A DNA stretch of 64,000 nucleotides from Dorea sp. AF36-15AT (GCF_003477705.1 NZ_QUDV01000004.1:62001-126000); one strand, 5' to 3'; numbered from the stretch's first letter, positions 1 to 9,664 are shown. Translations and numbers: made by a program. Notes: generated by a model from the letters alone, not told the origin.

Positions 1-1
1 G

Positions 2-871
2 AGCAGTGATACGATGGTTCCGTTGTTAAATTCGATTAGTGTTGCTTACAATGATGCAGGATATTTTGTGAATTATGGCGCAGCCCGTGGAGTTGGGGCG
101 GTGGCAAGCGCTATGTCGAGTCTGATCGTGGGATGGGTGATCGTAAAATTTGGTATAACCTGGATGCTGATACTTTTGCTGGCAGTAAGACTTGGGAGCG
201 TGATCGTGCTGGTGGGATTCCCACAGATCGAACAAAGCAGATTACTGGTCAGAGAAGAACAGAAAAGTCTTTCCATTTATGAGTTCTTTATTCATTATCG
301 CTGGTACTGTATATCTTTGCTTGGAATAGCTTTTCTGGGAATGTTCCATGCAATGACAGAAAACTATCTGATCGTGATTATGAATGCACTGGGCGGCAAT
401 AGCAGTCACGTAGGCATTGCCCTGTTTATTGAGGGAGCGGTGGCAGCACCTGCAATTTTCTTTTATTATAAAATACGAAAGTTGTCGAGTGACACGAATC
501 TGCTGAAGGTTGCGGCAGTCTCTTTTCTTATAAAAGCAGTTGGCTTTTATTTTGCCGGAAATATAACAACCGTTTATCTGCTGGAAGTGCTTCAGATATC
601 GTCTTATGCATTGCTGGCACCGGCTCAGGTGTATTATGCAAAAGAGAAAGTAAAAGCTAACGATATGATAAAGGGACAGGCATTTATGACAGCGGCTTAT
701 GCGTTGGGATGCTCGGCAGGTAATTTTGCCGGAGGACAGCTTTTGAACTGGGGTGTAAGTGCAATGCTTGGGGCAGGTATCGTTATGGCATTGGCGGGAA
801 CAGTGCTTGTATTTGTAACGGTGACAAAGAAGGATGCAGAAAACTGTAGAAAATTAACGAAAATTTTATAA
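2..871 (+). CDS. MFS permease, C-terminal part (cut by window edge)
   Basis: The reading frame is already open at the first base, so the N-terminus lies outside the window; the first in-window ATG (base 14) is probably internal. About 285 residues are visible, with roughly eight hydrophobic membrane segments. The segment around residues 20-45 (NYGAARGVGA then a helix ending in VKFG) resembles the LacY-like/oligosaccharide-proton symporter branch of the major facilitator superfamily (MFS_1_like). It probably moves a small sugar or organic solute with protons across the cytoplasmic membrane. The substrate cannot be told from the sequence. It is followed after 85 bp by a CstA-type transporter that has its own promoter. 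Confidence 0.65.
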   Translation, partial: SSDTMVPLLNSISVAYNDAGYFVNYGAARGVGAVASAMSSLIVGWVIVKFGITWMLILLLAVRLGSVIVLVGFPQIEQSRLLVREEQKSLSIYEFFIHYRWYCISLLGIAFLGMFHAMTENYLIVIMNALGGNSSHVGIALFIEGAVAAPAIFFYYKIRKLSSDTNLLKVAAVSFLIKAVGFYFAGNITTVYLLEVLQISSYALLAPAQVYYAKEKVKANDMIKGQAFMTAAYALGCSAGNFAGGQLLNWGVSAMLGAGIVMALAGTVLVFVTVTKKDAENCRKLTKIL

Positions 872-877
872 AATCAC

Positions 878-905
878 TTGAATTTTTATGAAATAAGCCT
901 ATAAT
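878..905 (+). promoter_or_regulatory. sigma-A type promoter of the cstA-like gene
   Basis: TTGAAT (878-883), a 16-bp spacer and TATAAT (900-905). It lies 50 bp before the CstA-type start codon. Confidence 0.55.
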
Positions 906-956
906 AAGAATCGGTTAAGAAAATGTTAAGAATTAGAGAACATTGGAGGTGTTTGT

Positions 957-2402
957 ATGATTAGTTTCATCATTTGCTTAGCGCTTCTTATAGGAGGCTA
1001 TTTCGTTTATGGAAAAGTGGTAGAAAACACATTTGCGCCGGATGACAGAGAGACACCGGCAGTCAGGATCAATGATGGTGTTGACTATGTGGTAATGCCA
1101 CAGTGGAAGTTGTTCCTGGTACAGCTGCTTAATATCGCAGGACTGGGACCAATCTTCGGAGCAATGCAAGGTGCATTGTGGGGACCGGTTGTATTTTTAT
1201 GGATTACATTCGGTACAATCTTTGCCGGTGGTGTACATGACTATTTTTCAGGTATGCTTTCTGAAAGAAATGGAGGAGCATCTATTTCAGAGGTATGTGG
1301 TATTTATCTTGGAAATGTAATGAAGAATGTCATGCGTGTATTCAGTGTAGTACTTCTGGTTATGGTTGGTACGGTATTTGCAGTAGGACCGGCAGGACTG
1401 ATTGTTACGTTGCTTAGCAATAAAGGAGTTACCGGTGCATTTGCTAATCCGGAAGTATGGCTGTGGATCATCCTGGCATATTACTTTATTGCAACATTTA
1501 TTTCTATTGATAAGATTATAGGTCGTATTTATCCGATTTTTGGTATCTGCCTGATTATCATGGCAATTGGTGTTATCTTTGGTATCTTTACAAATCCAAG
1601 TTACACGATTCCTGAGATTTGGAGCCATTTTACCAATATGCATCCGGCAGGCAAGCCAATCTGGAGCTTTATGTTTATCACAGTAGCGTGTGGAGCTATT
1701 TCCGGATTCCATTCAACACAGTCACCACTTATGGCACGGTGTATGAAGTCTGAGAAGCAGGGACATTTCGTATTTTATGGTGCCATGGTTGCTGAAGGTG
1801 TAATCGCATTGATCTGGGCAGCAGCAGGATGTGCTATTTACAAAGTGACAGGTGGACTTAGCACAGGATTGAATGATATTCTTGCTAATGGACAGTCAGC
1901 AGCTATCTATGATGTATGTATCAAGACAATGGGTACTGCAGGTGTTGCACTTGCCATGGTTGGTGTTATTGCCTGTCCGATTACTTCCGGTGATACAGCG
2001 TTCCGTAGCGCACGACTGGTACTTGCAGACTGGTTCAAGATTGATCAGGGTAAGATGCAGAAACGACTGGTATTGTGTGTTCCGCTTCTTGCTGTTGGCG
2101 CATTTGTCGGACATCTGGATTATTCCATCGTATGGAGATACTTCAGCTGGACCAACCAGACACTGGCTATGATCGTTCTGTGGACAGCCAGCATGTATCT
2201 GTTCCGTGAGAAGAAGAATTACTGGATCACAGCAGTTCCGGCAACATTTATGAGCGCGGTTTCTGTAACTTATTTCACCTGTGCAGAAGAGTGTCTGGGA
2301 TTATCTACAGCAGTAGCTTATCCGGCAGGTATTATATTTGCAGTATTGTTCCTGGGTATTTTTATCCATGCGACAAAGAAGCCGATGAAAGAGCAGGCAT
2401 AA
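957..2402 (+). CDS. cstA: CstA-family carbon starvation transporter
   Basis: This 481-residue polytopic membrane protein carries the CstA signature near its N-terminus: an NDGVDYVVMP stretch, then LNIAGLGPIFGAMQGALWGP. CstA proteins are carbon-starvation-inducible transporters of peptides and, in some bacteria, pyruvate. The Escherichia coli protein is about 700 residues; the shorter form without the extra C-terminal part is common in Firmicutes, so it is not read as truncated. GGAGG lies eight bases before the ATG. The unknown membrane gene at 2437 follows on the same strand after 34 bp, so the two are probably co-transcribed. Substrate is inferred from family only. Confidence 0.85.
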   Translation: MISFIICLALLIGGYFVYGKVVENTFAPDDRETPAVRINDGVDYVVMPQWKLFLVQLLNIAGLGPIFGAMQGALWGPVVFLWITFGTIFAGGVHDYFSGMLSERNGGASISEVCGIYLGNVMKNVMRVFSVVLLVMVGTVFAVGPAGLIVTLLSNKGVTGAFANPEVWLWIILAYYFIATFISIDKIIGRIYPIFGICLIIMAIGVIFGIFTNPSYTIPEIWSHFTNMHPAGKPIWSFMFITVACGAISGFHSTQSPLMARCMKSEKQGHFVFYGAMVAEGVIALIWAAAGCAIYKVTGGLSTGLNDILANGQSAAIYDVCIKTMGTAGVALAMVGVIACPITSGDTAFRSARLVLADWFKIDQGKMQKRLVLCVPLLAVGAFVGHLDYSIVWRYFSWTNQTLAMIVLWTASMYLFREKKNYWITAVPATFMSAVSVTYFTCAEECLGLSTAVAYPAGIIFAVLFLGIFIHATKKPMKEQA

Positions 2403-2436
2403 GAGCATAAGAATAAGATAGAAACGAGATGATAAT

Positions 2437-3444
2437 ATGTTTAAACCACATAGATTAGGAGAGATATCCATTCCGGATGACGAATTACTGATTGATAAGA
2501 AGAACTGTAGAAAGATCGGACCTTGTGGAATTGGTGAAAAAGCGTTATATTTGAATAGTTTTTATATTGACAGAATATATTACATACCGATCCGTTCTGT
2601 AAGGAGGATTTTTAAAAGGGTTGCAATGAGTAAAGGCGGCTTCACGGGAAAAGGAGTATTTGGAACATTATCCTATCTTGTGGTTGCATATGGCAATGGT
2701 CAGGAAAAGCAATGCAATTTCAAACACGAAGAAGATGTGGACCGGTTCCTTGCTTATATAGAGGAAGCGTATCCGGACATCCCGGTGCATAGTGTGGAGG
2801 CAGAACGTAAGCTGGCAGAGAAAGAACGAAGGCTTGCGGAAAGACAGCGAGAGGTCAATGTAACTGCAGAGACAAGGAAGTGTCTTGACAGACTGGAACA
2901 GGCAGAAAAGTTTCTGAAAAATCAGTCTGATATTTATGTGGATCTCAGCCAGTCTGCTAAGAAGAAGCGAATCTATGACAGAAGCAATCCGGCATATAAA
3001 TGGGTGGCACTTGCCGTTGTTATTATGGGTGCCGGTGCATTCGTATATGGTGTCTGGGCGTTGCTGACGCATGCGGGATTCGGAATGTATTTCCTGTTGT
3101 TTGGTCTGGCGGCAATCTTCCTGTTTGCGGGAGCAAATGTGCTTCCTACATCCAGAAATAACCGCAACTATATAGAAAAGCAATTGGCAGATTCTATTCG
3201 TGCGATGGAAGATTATATTAAGGATTATCCGGATTTTCCGGTGCCTGCGCATTATGCGCATCCGATCGTGTTGGAAAGGATGCAGATGATTCTGAGAACA
3301 GGACGTGCAAGAACGATTCCGGAAGCATTGCAGATTCTGAAAAAAGATCTGAAAGCGTTGAATTCAAGTGTTATAGTTGAACAGGAGGAATATGAGGAGA
3401 TTATTGCAATCAAACCAATGTTTCTCGTAATGGATTATAAGTAA
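2437..3444 (+). CDS. membrane protein of unknown function with coiled coil
   Basis: Not recognised as a named family. The 335-residue protein has a cytosol-like N-terminal domain (about 1-110, possibly PH-like), a charged coiled-coil stretch (about 118-165, rich in E, R and K) and two hydrophobic helices (about 188-210 and 214-236). A C-terminal soluble part of about 100 residues follows. It has no signal peptide, so it is probably a cytoplasmic-membrane protein with both ends inside. The ribosome binding site is weak (GAGATG). It follows the CstA-type gene by 34 bp and ends at a strong terminator, so it may be accessory to that transporter, but nothing in the sequence proves this. Confidence 0.6.
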   Translation: MFKPHRLGEISIPDDELLIDKKNCRKIGPCGIGEKALYLNSFYIDRIYYIPIRSVRRIFKRVAMSKGGFTGKGVFGTLSYLVVAYGNGQEKQCNFKHEEDVDRFLAYIEEAYPDIPVHSVEAERKLAEKERRLAERQREVNVTAETRKCLDRLEQAEKFLKNQSDIYVDLSQSAKKKRIYDRSNPAYKWVALAVVIMGAGAFVYGVWALLTHAGFGMYFLLFGLAAIFLFAGANVLPTSRNNRNYIEKQLADSIRAMEDYIKDYPDFPVPAHYAHPIVLERMQMILRTGRARTIPEALQILKKDLKALNSSVIVEQEEYEEIIAIKPMFLVMDYK

Positions 3445-3452
3445 TGTAAATG

Positions 3453-3504
3453 AAAAGCCTGAGATTACATGAGGTATAAGGTCATGTGGTCTCAGGCTTT
3501 TTTT
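3453..3504 (+). terminator. rho-independent terminator after the cstA-like unit
   Basis: Long hairpin with AAAGCCTGAGA pairing with TCTCAGGCTTT, followed by a T run. It also works as a hairpin for the convergent LysR gene ending at 3524. Confidence 0.85.
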
Positions 3505-3523
3505 GTTTGCCGTTATGTTGCTG

Positions 3524-4399
3524 TTATATTAATTTACATTCGTTATTTCCTTTGGTGGCGAATGTTAGGAATTTATTCAGTGCAGGGGTCGGTTCAGGAG
3601 TCTCGGAATAGGCAACGACCAGGTTCCTGCGCAAGTGTTCGGTAAATGGACGGACACAGACGTTGAACGGAATGTTATGCAATAAGAGTTTTGGAAGTAC
3701 GGTAATGCCGAAACCCTGTTCTACCATTTTAATGGCAGTGTAATCCTCGTTAATGCGGAATCTTATATTAGGTATAATGTGGTTCATGCGCAATAATTTA
3801 CCGGTCTCGTAGTCAAAGTCATCTGCCGAAAGGATAAAATCCTGACCGTCAATATCAGCGAAAGATACAGTCAGTTTATTGGCCAGTGGGTGGTCCAGAG
3901 AAGTAACCAACACAAGCTCATCTATTCCTATAGGAAGGCATGGAAGATCTTTGGCTACGTATTGTGAAACAAAAATACAGTCCAGTTCTTTTTTGTGGAT
4001 TTTTTCAGTAAGCCGTTGAAAACTATCTACATAAAGCTGGAATGTGATGTTTGGATATTCGGATGAAAAATTCTTCAATACACCGGGAAGCCAGTGGTAA
4101 GCAATACTTTGAATCGTACCGATGCGTATAAAACCGCTGTTTAAATTGTTGATATTGGCTGCAATCTGCCCGATACGTTCATTGCAGGCACGCATATTTT
4201 TCAGCTCGGTAAAAATAGGTTCTGTTCCGGGCAGTGGTTCCATTCCGTTTTTGGAACGCTTAAATAATTTAAGCCCGATTTCTTTTTCATAATTACGGAT
4301 TGTCTGACTGACGGCGGATTGTGTGTAGTTATGTTTGGCTGCTGCTTTTGAAATGCTTTGATTCTCGTAAACATCGAGAATTATATCGTATTTTGACAT
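3524..4399 (-). CDS. LysR-family transcriptional regulator
   Basis: This is a 291-residue LysR-type regulator. The N-terminal winged helix-turn-helix (about 1-60) has the typical SISKAAAKHNYTQSAVSQ pattern followed by the EKEIGLKLFKR linker. The rest is a periplasmic-binding-protein-like effector domain. GGAGG precedes the ATG. It is transcribed away from the IlvD-like gene with a 287-bp shared AT-rich gap, the classical arrangement in which the regulator controls itself and the divergent operon. The effector is probably a substrate or intermediate of the 4.7-12.2 kb cluster. Confidence 0.9.
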   Translation of the reverse strand: MSKYDIILDVYENQSISKAAAKHNYTQSAVSQTIRNYEKEIGLKLFKRSKNGMEPLPGTEPIFTELKNMRACNERIGQIAANINNLNSGFIRIGTIQSIAYHWLPGVLKNFSSEYPNITFQLYVDSFQRLTEKIHKKELDCIFVSQYVAKDLPCLPIGIDELVLVTSLDHPLANKLTVSFADIDGQDFILSADDFDYETGKLLRMNHIIPNIRFRINEDYTAIKMVEQGFGITVLPKLLLHNIPFNVCVRPFTEHLRRNLVVAYSETPEPTPALNKFLTFATKGNNECKLI

Positions 4400-4686
4400 G
4401 TAAGAACCTCCGTTCTGATGAAGAATGTTATCTTTCTATCATATTTTATAAAAAATATCATTAATAATCAATTCATCTATCGATATTATTCGTTAAGTTT
4501 TCTGAATGATGATATTAAAATAACTGAAAAATAGAGCATAAATAAGGGGAATTCATTAAACTTAAGGAAAACTGAATTGTTATATTATTTTTGCGAGCTT
4601 TTCAATGTTAAAAAAATAGCATACTATGTGACCAGAAGATAAAACCGTACGGACGTAAAAAATACAAATCTTAAGGAGGTAATCAC

Positions 4687-6366
4687 ATGGGTTACAGTTA
4701 TTGGAACGGAGCAGAAGCAGCGCATCGAAGAGTTATGATGAAGGCAGCAGGTTATTCAGATGAGGATATCCGCAAGAAACCACACATCGGAGTACCGAAT
4801 TCCTATATGGCAGGTTCTCCGGGAACGGCACATCTGAGACAGGTGACAGAGGCTGTGAAAGAAGGAATCTGGGCAGCAGGAGGAATTCCGGTAGAATTTG
4901 GAATTCCGGCTACTTGTGGTAATGTGGCCAATGGTGCTGATGAGATGAAGTACGAACAGGTAGGAAGAGATATCGTAGCAATGTCCATTGAATTTGTGTC
5001 CAGAATACATAACTTTGACGCTATCTGTTGTGTGGCTTCCTGTGATCTGATCATTGCCGGATGTTATCTGGCAGCGTGCAGACTGGATATCCCGGCTATG
5101 GTAGTGACCGGTGGATCTATGCAGGCCGGTAATCACTGTGGAAAGACAGTTGTAGAAGCGGACCTCGATGCGGCAAGATTCTCTGGGGCATCTGAAGAAG
5201 AATTATTTGATATGGAAGAATGTGTATGCCCATCATTTGGTGCATGTCCATCCATGGGAACAGCCAATACCATGCAGATGTTGGGAGAGGTATTGAACCT
5301 TGTAATGCCTGGCACATCTACAATTCCTGCATCGGATAATGCAAGACTTCGTGCCGCAAGAGCAGCCGGAAAATATATGGTACAGCTTGCCAAATCTGGA
5401 AGAACACCAAAAGAGCTGATCACGAAAGATGTTCTGGAAAATGCGATCATGTTTGATATGGCAGTCGCCGGATCTACCAATGCGGTGCTCCACATTCTGG
5501 CATATGCATATGAGTTGGGAATTAAGATCACATTAGCAGATTTTGAAAAATACGCAAAAGAGATTTACTGTATCAACGCGGTTATCCCAAGTGGTCCGTA
5601 TACGGTTGTAGATTTCCATTATGCGGGCGGTGTAAAGCAGGTGATGAAACAGCTTGCCGGTAAGCTTCATACAGATGCGCCGACCATGTATGGAAACACC
5701 TGGGGTGAGATTCTGGATACGGTTAAGAGTGAGCCGAATAAGGTGATCCATTCGATGGAAGATCCGGTAGCAAAGGAGCCGGGACTTAAGATTCTCCGCG
5801 GCAACATATCTCCGGCAGGAGCAATTGTACGTCCGACAGCTGTCTACGAAGAAGTAATGTATATTAAAGGCGCAGCAAAAGTATATGAATGTGACCAGGA
5901 TGCATATAAGGCAATCATGGCTGGCGAGATCGTGGCGGGAGATATTCTGGTTATCCGTTACGAAGGCTGTAAAGGAGCACCTGGTATGAAGGAGCTGATG
6001 CTCAGTATTGATGCACTGATCGGACTTGGATTGGATAAGAAAGTTGGTTTGATCACAGATGCACGTTTCTCTGGATTTAATTATGGAGCAATTGTTGGTC
6101 ATGTTTCTCCGGAAGCATATGATGGCGGCGTGATTGCACTGATAGAGAATGGTGATGAGATTGAGATGGATATTGCAGGAGGTACTGTAAATCTTCTGGT
6201 ATCTGATGAGGTGCTGGCTGAAAGAAGAAAATCATGGGTGCGTCCACCACTCAAGCAGCAGAAGGGTGTGCTGAACATCTATGCTCAGAACTGCAGACCG
6301 GCGGAAGAAGGCGGAGCAATGCAGCCATGGGCACTGGATGCAGATTATGGTTACCATCACGAATAG
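4687..6366 (+). CDS. IlvD/Edd-family dehydratase (probably not the housekeeping DHAD)
   Basis: At 559 residues this is a full-length member of the dihydroxy-acid / phosphogluconate dehydratase family. These iron-sulfur enzymes convert 2,3-dihydroxy acids or aldonic acids to 2-keto-3-deoxy acids. Visible signatures are the SCDLIIAGC segment (variant of the usual CDKxxPG) and FGACPSMGTANTM (variant of GACGGMYTANTM); cysteines in these and in IPATCGN are candidate Fe-S ligands. The deviations from the strict IlvD motifs and the setting (LysR, tautomerase, proline-racemase-like and OCD-like genes, organic-anion permeases, no other branched-chain genes) argue for a catabolic paralogue. A strong AAGGAGGT precedes the ATG. 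Substrate unknown. Confidence 0.85.
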   Translation: MGYSYWNGAEAAHRRVMMKAAGYSDEDIRKKPHIGVPNSYMAGSPGTAHLRQVTEAVKEGIWAAGGIPVEFGIPATCGNVANGADEMKYEQVGRDIVAMSIEFVSRIHNFDAICCVASCDLIIAGCYLAACRLDIPAMVVTGGSMQAGNHCGKTVVEADLDAARFSGASEEELFDMEECVCPSFGACPSMGTANTMQMLGEVLNLVMPGTSTIPASDNARLRAARAAGKYMVQLAKSGRTPKELITKDVLENAIMFDMAVAGSTNAVLHILAYAYELGIKITLADFEKYAKEIYCINAVIPSGPYTVVDFHYAGGVKQVMKQLAGKLHTDAPTMYGNTWGEILDTVKSEPNKVIHSMEDPVAKEPGLKILRGNISPAGAIVRPTAVYEEVMYIKGAAKVYECDQDAYKAIMAGEIVAGDILVIRYEGCKGAPGMKELMLSIDALIGLGLDKKVGLITDARFSGFNYGAIVGHVSPEAYDGGVIALIENGDEIEMDIAGGTVNLLVSDEVLAERRKSWVRPPLKQQKGVLNIYAQNCRPAEEGGAMQPWALDADYGYHHE

Positions 6367-6416
6367 TTACTGTTAACGATTACGCATAGTGAGAAAGGAT
6401 AGATTGGGGAACGGGT

Positions 6417-7298
6417 ATGATTACAATATTAAGAATAGCAATCGTAGTGTTTGTTGTATGGTTTTTCTATCTGTTGGTGAAAGACGGCAGAGAAAATGGC
6501 TCGAAGGATGTTCCGATGAAGACAAAAGTTCTTTATGGAATTATGGGGTTTATACTAAATCTTCTGGATACGCTGGGAGTTGGAAGTAATGCGACACAGG
6601 CAGCATTTTTCAAATTTACCAAGCTTAGTCCGGATGAAGAACTTCCGGGTAATGGCAATGTTATCTTTGCCATTCCGGTAGGTGTGGAAGCACTGCTGTT
6701 TCTGAAAATCGTGGAAGTAGAGCCGGTCACATTATTCTCTATGTTGATAGCAGCAATGCTTGGCGGCATTGTGGGATCAAAAGTAATTACAAAGCTTCCG
6801 GTTCAAAAGATCCGTATGATTCTGTCAGTAACGCTTCCGTGTGTGGCAGTACTGCTGGTAATGAAAGTCAATGGATTTGGACCATTCGGCATGTTAGGAA
6901 CGGCAACAGGACTCAGTGGCGGCAAGTTGATCTTGTCAGTTGCTATTAACTTTATCCTTGGCATGCTGATGTGTGCGGGTGTAGGTCTTTATGCACCATG
7001 TATGGCGCTCTGTGCATTAGTGGGAATGAATATTACTGTTGCATTTCCGATTATGATGGGTTCCTGCGCATTGCTGATGCCGCCTGCAAGTCTCGAATTT
7101 GTGAAGTCTGGAAGATACAATAGAGATGCAGCAGTCATCATGAGCATTACCGGTGTCATTGGTGTATTGATCGCGTATTTTATTGTCAAATCTATGCCAA
7201 CAACAATTCTGACATATATCGTTGCAGTAGTACTGATCTACATGGCAATCAGCTTTGTTGTATCAAATCAGAAAGAGAAGAAAAAGGGAGAAAATTAA
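6417..7298 (+). CDS. TauE/SafE-type (TSUP) permease
   Basis: The 293-residue protein has about eight predicted membrane helices in two halves, each beginning with a glycine-rich segment (NLLDTLGVGSNATQ and LGMLMCAGVGLYAP), as expected for the sulfite/organic-anion exporter TauE/SafE (TSUP) family. It lies 50 bp after the IlvD-like gene and ends one base before the tautomerase start codon, so it belongs to the same operon. It would move an organic acid or sulfonate across the membrane. A second TSUP permease follows at 9981. The substrate cannot be deduced. Confidence 0.75.
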   Translation: MITILRIAIVVFVVWFFYLLVKDGRENGSKDVPMKTKVLYGIMGFILNLLDTLGVGSNATQAAFFKFTKLSPDEELPGNGNVIFAIPVGVEALLFLKIVEVEPVTLFSMLIAAMLGGIVGSKVITKLPVQKIRMILSVTLPCVAVLLVMKVNGFGPFGMLGTATGLSGGKLILSVAINFILGMLMCAGVGLYAPCMALCALVGMNITVAFPIMMGSCALLMPPASLEFVKSGRYNRDAAVIMSITGVIGVLIAYFIVKSMPTTILTYIVAVVLIYMAISFVVSNQKEKKKGEN

Positions 7299-7299
7299 T

Positions 7300-7527
7300 A
7301 TGCCACATATCAGTGTAAAATTATATCCAGGAAAAAGTGAAGAAATGAAAGAGAATCTGGCAAAGGCAGTAAGAAAGGCACTTGCTGAGGAATCAGGTGT
7401 ATGGTCACCGGACGATATTTCCGTATCTATGGAAGAAATTGCACCGGACAAGTTTGAAGCAGAGACGAAAGCAAGCTTCAAAAAGGATGAGTTATTGATC
7501 GACTCAAAATATATTAATTTTAAGTGA
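7300..7527 (+). CDS. 4-oxalocrotonate tautomerase-family protein
   Basis: This small protein (75 residues) begins MPHISVKLYPG, so removal of Met exposes Pro1, the catalytic base of the tautomerase superfamily. The length is normal for the family (60-80 residues). An earlier in-frame start at 7255 would bury the proline and overlap the permease, so the ATG at 7300 with GGGAG upstream is preferred. Such enzymes interconvert enol and keto forms of 2-oxo acids, which fits a position after a dehydratase that would produce an enol intermediate. It precedes the racemase-like gene by 18 bp. Confidence 0.8.
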   Translation: MPHISVKLYPGKSEEMKENLAKAVRKALAEESGVWSPDDISVSMEEIAPDKFEAETKASFKKDELLIDSKYINFK

Positions 7528-7545
7528 TTTTGGAGGCACACGGCA

Positions 7546-8580
7546 ATGGATTACAAGATAAATGTCAATTTTGACCGGTTTGAGGAGCAACTGAAGGTCG
7601 TGGATGCGCATACCATGGGAGAGTTTTGTAGAATTCTGGTAGGCGGTATCCCGGAACCGCAAGGCAACACGATGATTGAAAAGAAAAAATGGCTGGAGGA
7701 GAACTGCGATTACATCCGTACAGCATTGATGTTAGAGCCGCGCGGACATCATGATATGTTTGGTGCAGTACTTTGCGAGCCGGTACATGAGGAAGCGGAT
7801 TTTGGCGTTGTATTCATGGAGACAGGTGAATTTCTGAATATGTGCGGACACTGTACAATTGGTACAACAACGGTTGTTATCGAGGCGGGTATGATTGAGT
7901 CCCATGAGGGTGAGAATGAGGTTGTGCTGGATACTCCGGCAGGTATCGTAAGAACAAAAGCCATGGTGAAAGATGGAAAGGTAGAGAGTGTAACTCTGAC
8001 TAATGTGCCGGCATTTGTATATCTGGAGAATCAGACAGTAACGATTGACGGCAAAGAGATTCATTTTACCATTTCATTTGGTGGAAGTTTCTTCGCATTG
8101 GTAGACAGCGAACAGCTGGATATCGGACCGATCAATGCAAAGACAGTTCCTGCATATACAACACTTGGTATGAAAATACTGAAAGAAGTCAATGAGAAGA
8201 TTCCGGTTAAACATCCGGAACTGGATATTGATACTGTGGATCTGGTAGAGTTCTACGGCCCGACACCGAATCCGGATAAAGCAGATATGCGTAATGTGGT
8301 TATCTTTGGCGATGCGCAGGCCGATCGTTCTCCATGCGGTACGGGAACGAGTGCGAAACTTGCAACACTATATAAGTGGGGTGAGATTGGCGTAGGTGAG
8401 CCATTTGTATACGAGAGCTTCATGGGTTCACTGTTTAAGGGTGAGATCAAAGAAGTGACCAAGGTGGCAGATTATGATGCAGTAGTGCCGAAGGTAACAG
8501 GAAGCTGTTATCTGACCGGCGTGGCTACCTATCTGATCGACGGCAAGGATCCGCTGAAGTATGGATTCCTGATCGGATAA
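7546..8580 (+). CDS. proline racemase / hydroxyproline epimerase-family enzyme
   Basis: This 344-residue member of the proline racemase family has both catalytic cysteines: Cys100 in NMCGHCTIG and Cys264 in SPCGTGTSA. In this family Cys/Cys pairs mark racemases and epimerases (proline racemase, 4-hydroxyproline 2-epimerase), whereas trans-3-hydroxyproline dehydratases replace one Cys with Thr. It therefore probably inverts the alpha carbon of an imino or amino acid through a two-base mechanism. It is inside an operon with an IlvD-like dehydratase and an ornithine-cyclodeaminase-family gene, not with the Stickland proline reductase (prd) genes, so its substrate may not be proline. Confidence 0.85.
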   Translation: MDYKINVNFDRFEEQLKVVDAHTMGEFCRILVGGIPEPQGNTMIEKKKWLEENCDYIRTALMLEPRGHHDMFGAVLCEPVHEEADFGVVFMETGEFLNMCGHCTIGTTTVVIEAGMIESHEGENEVVLDTPAGIVRTKAMVKDGKVESVTLTNVPAFVYLENQTVTIDGKEIHFTISFGGSFFALVDSEQLDIGPINAKTVPAYTTLGMKILKEVNEKIPVKHPELDIDTVDLVEFYGPTPNPDKADMRNVVIFGDAQADRSPCGTGTSAKLATLYKWGEIGVGEPFVYESFMGSLFKGEIKEVTKVADYDAVVPKVTGSCYLTGVATYLIDGKDPLKYGFLIG

Positions 8581-8628
8581 AAACAGATAACAAAATGGAT
8601 GATATTGCAATTGGAGGATTAGATTATT

Positions 8629-9612
8629 ATGTTATTGCTTTCCAGAGAAGATATTAAAAGTGTAATTACAATGAAGGATATTATCGAAGCGGATAAAAAG
8701 GCCTTTAAAATGGTAGTGGACGGTACAGTGGATACACCGCTTCGTACAGTTGTCAACGGTAAATATGACGGAGCATTTTTGTTTATGCCGGCATATGCAC
8801 CAGAGATGGATGCAGCAGCAATGAAGGTCATTAACATTTTTCCACACAATATTGATAATGGACTTATGACGTCACCGGCGCAGGTAATGCTGATTGATGG
8901 AAAGACAGGCTACGTGATCGCGATGCTTGACGGTACTTATGTGACACAGCTCAGAACGGGTGCGTCTTCTGGTGCGGCGTTTGATCTGCTGGCTAAGAAG
9001 GACTGCAAAAAAGGAGCTATGATCGGTACAGGCGGACAGGCAGCGACTCAGCTTGAGGCAATGCTTGCGGCAAGGAAGCTTGAAGAAGTGAAGATCTTTG
9101 ACCTGAATGAGGAGAGGTGTAAGGCATTTGCAGAACAGATGCAGGAAGAACTAGCTTCTTATGGCGCCAAGATCCTTCCTGCAGCAAGCTCAGATGAATG
9201 TATCGAGGATGCAGATCTGATCATTACGGTTACACCTTCACCAAAGCCGGTGTTTGACGGAACAAAAGTAAAGGCCGGTGCAACAATCAGTTGCGTAGGT
9301 ACCTATGAGCCTCATAAACACGAGATGGATCCGGCTATCCTGCCAAGAGCATCTAAGATTATCTGTGATTCCAAAGAAGCAGCGCTGTCTGAGACAGGAG
9401 ACTTGCTGATCCCGATTGCTGACGGAATTATTACAGAAGATGATATCCAGGGAAGCCTTGGAGATGTGATCAATGGCAAGATTAAAGGCAGAGAGAATGA
9501 CGACGAGATCATTGTATATGAGACTGTCGGAGTGGCTGCACAGGATCTGGTGGCTGCAAAGGTAATCTATGATAAGGCCGTAGAAGCAGGAAAAGGACTT
9601 GTCTGGGGATAA
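8629..9612 (+). CDS. ornithine cyclodeaminase / mu-crystallin family protein
   Basis: The 327-residue protein has the family core: QLRTGASSGAA, then the Rossmann dinucleotide site MIGTGGQAATQ with an acidic residue (IFDLNEE) at the end of the second strand. Family members include ornithine cyclodeaminase, ketimine reductase, delta1-pyrroline-2-carboxylate reductase and alanine dehydrogenases. Next to a proline-racemase-family gene, reduction of a cyclic imine (pyrroline-2-carboxylate type) is the most attractive guess, but it is inference. GGAGG precedes the ATG, and a terminator follows, closing the first half of the cluster. Confidence 0.85.
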   Translation: MLLLSREDIKSVITMKDIIEADKKAFKMVVDGTVDTPLRTVVNGKYDGAFLFMPAYAPEMDAAAMKVINIFPHNIDNGLMTSPAQVMLIDGKTGYVIAMLDGTYVTQLRTGASSGAAFDLLAKKDCKKGAMIGTGGQAATQLEAMLAARKLEEVKIFDLNEERCKAFAEQMQEELASYGAKILPAASSDECIEDADLIITVTPSPKPVFDGTKVKAGATISCVGTYEPHKHEMDPAILPRASKIICDSKEAALSETGDLLIPIADGIITEDDIQGSLGDVINGKIKGRENDDEIIVYETVGVAAQDLVAAKVIYDKAVEAGKGLVWG

Positions 9613-9664
9613 GCCCGGTTAACTATGACAGATTAGGTGAATAAAATTGTAAATAGTGTGTGCT

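Noticed and set aside
4687..6366. Housekeeping ilvD of valine/isoleucine synthesis
   Set aside because: No other branched-chain genes are near, the motifs differ, and a LysR-controlled catabolic setting fits a paralogue better.
7546..8580. trans-3-hydroxyproline dehydratase assignment
   Set aside because: Both catalytic positions are Cys (100 and 264). The dehydratases have Thr at one of them.
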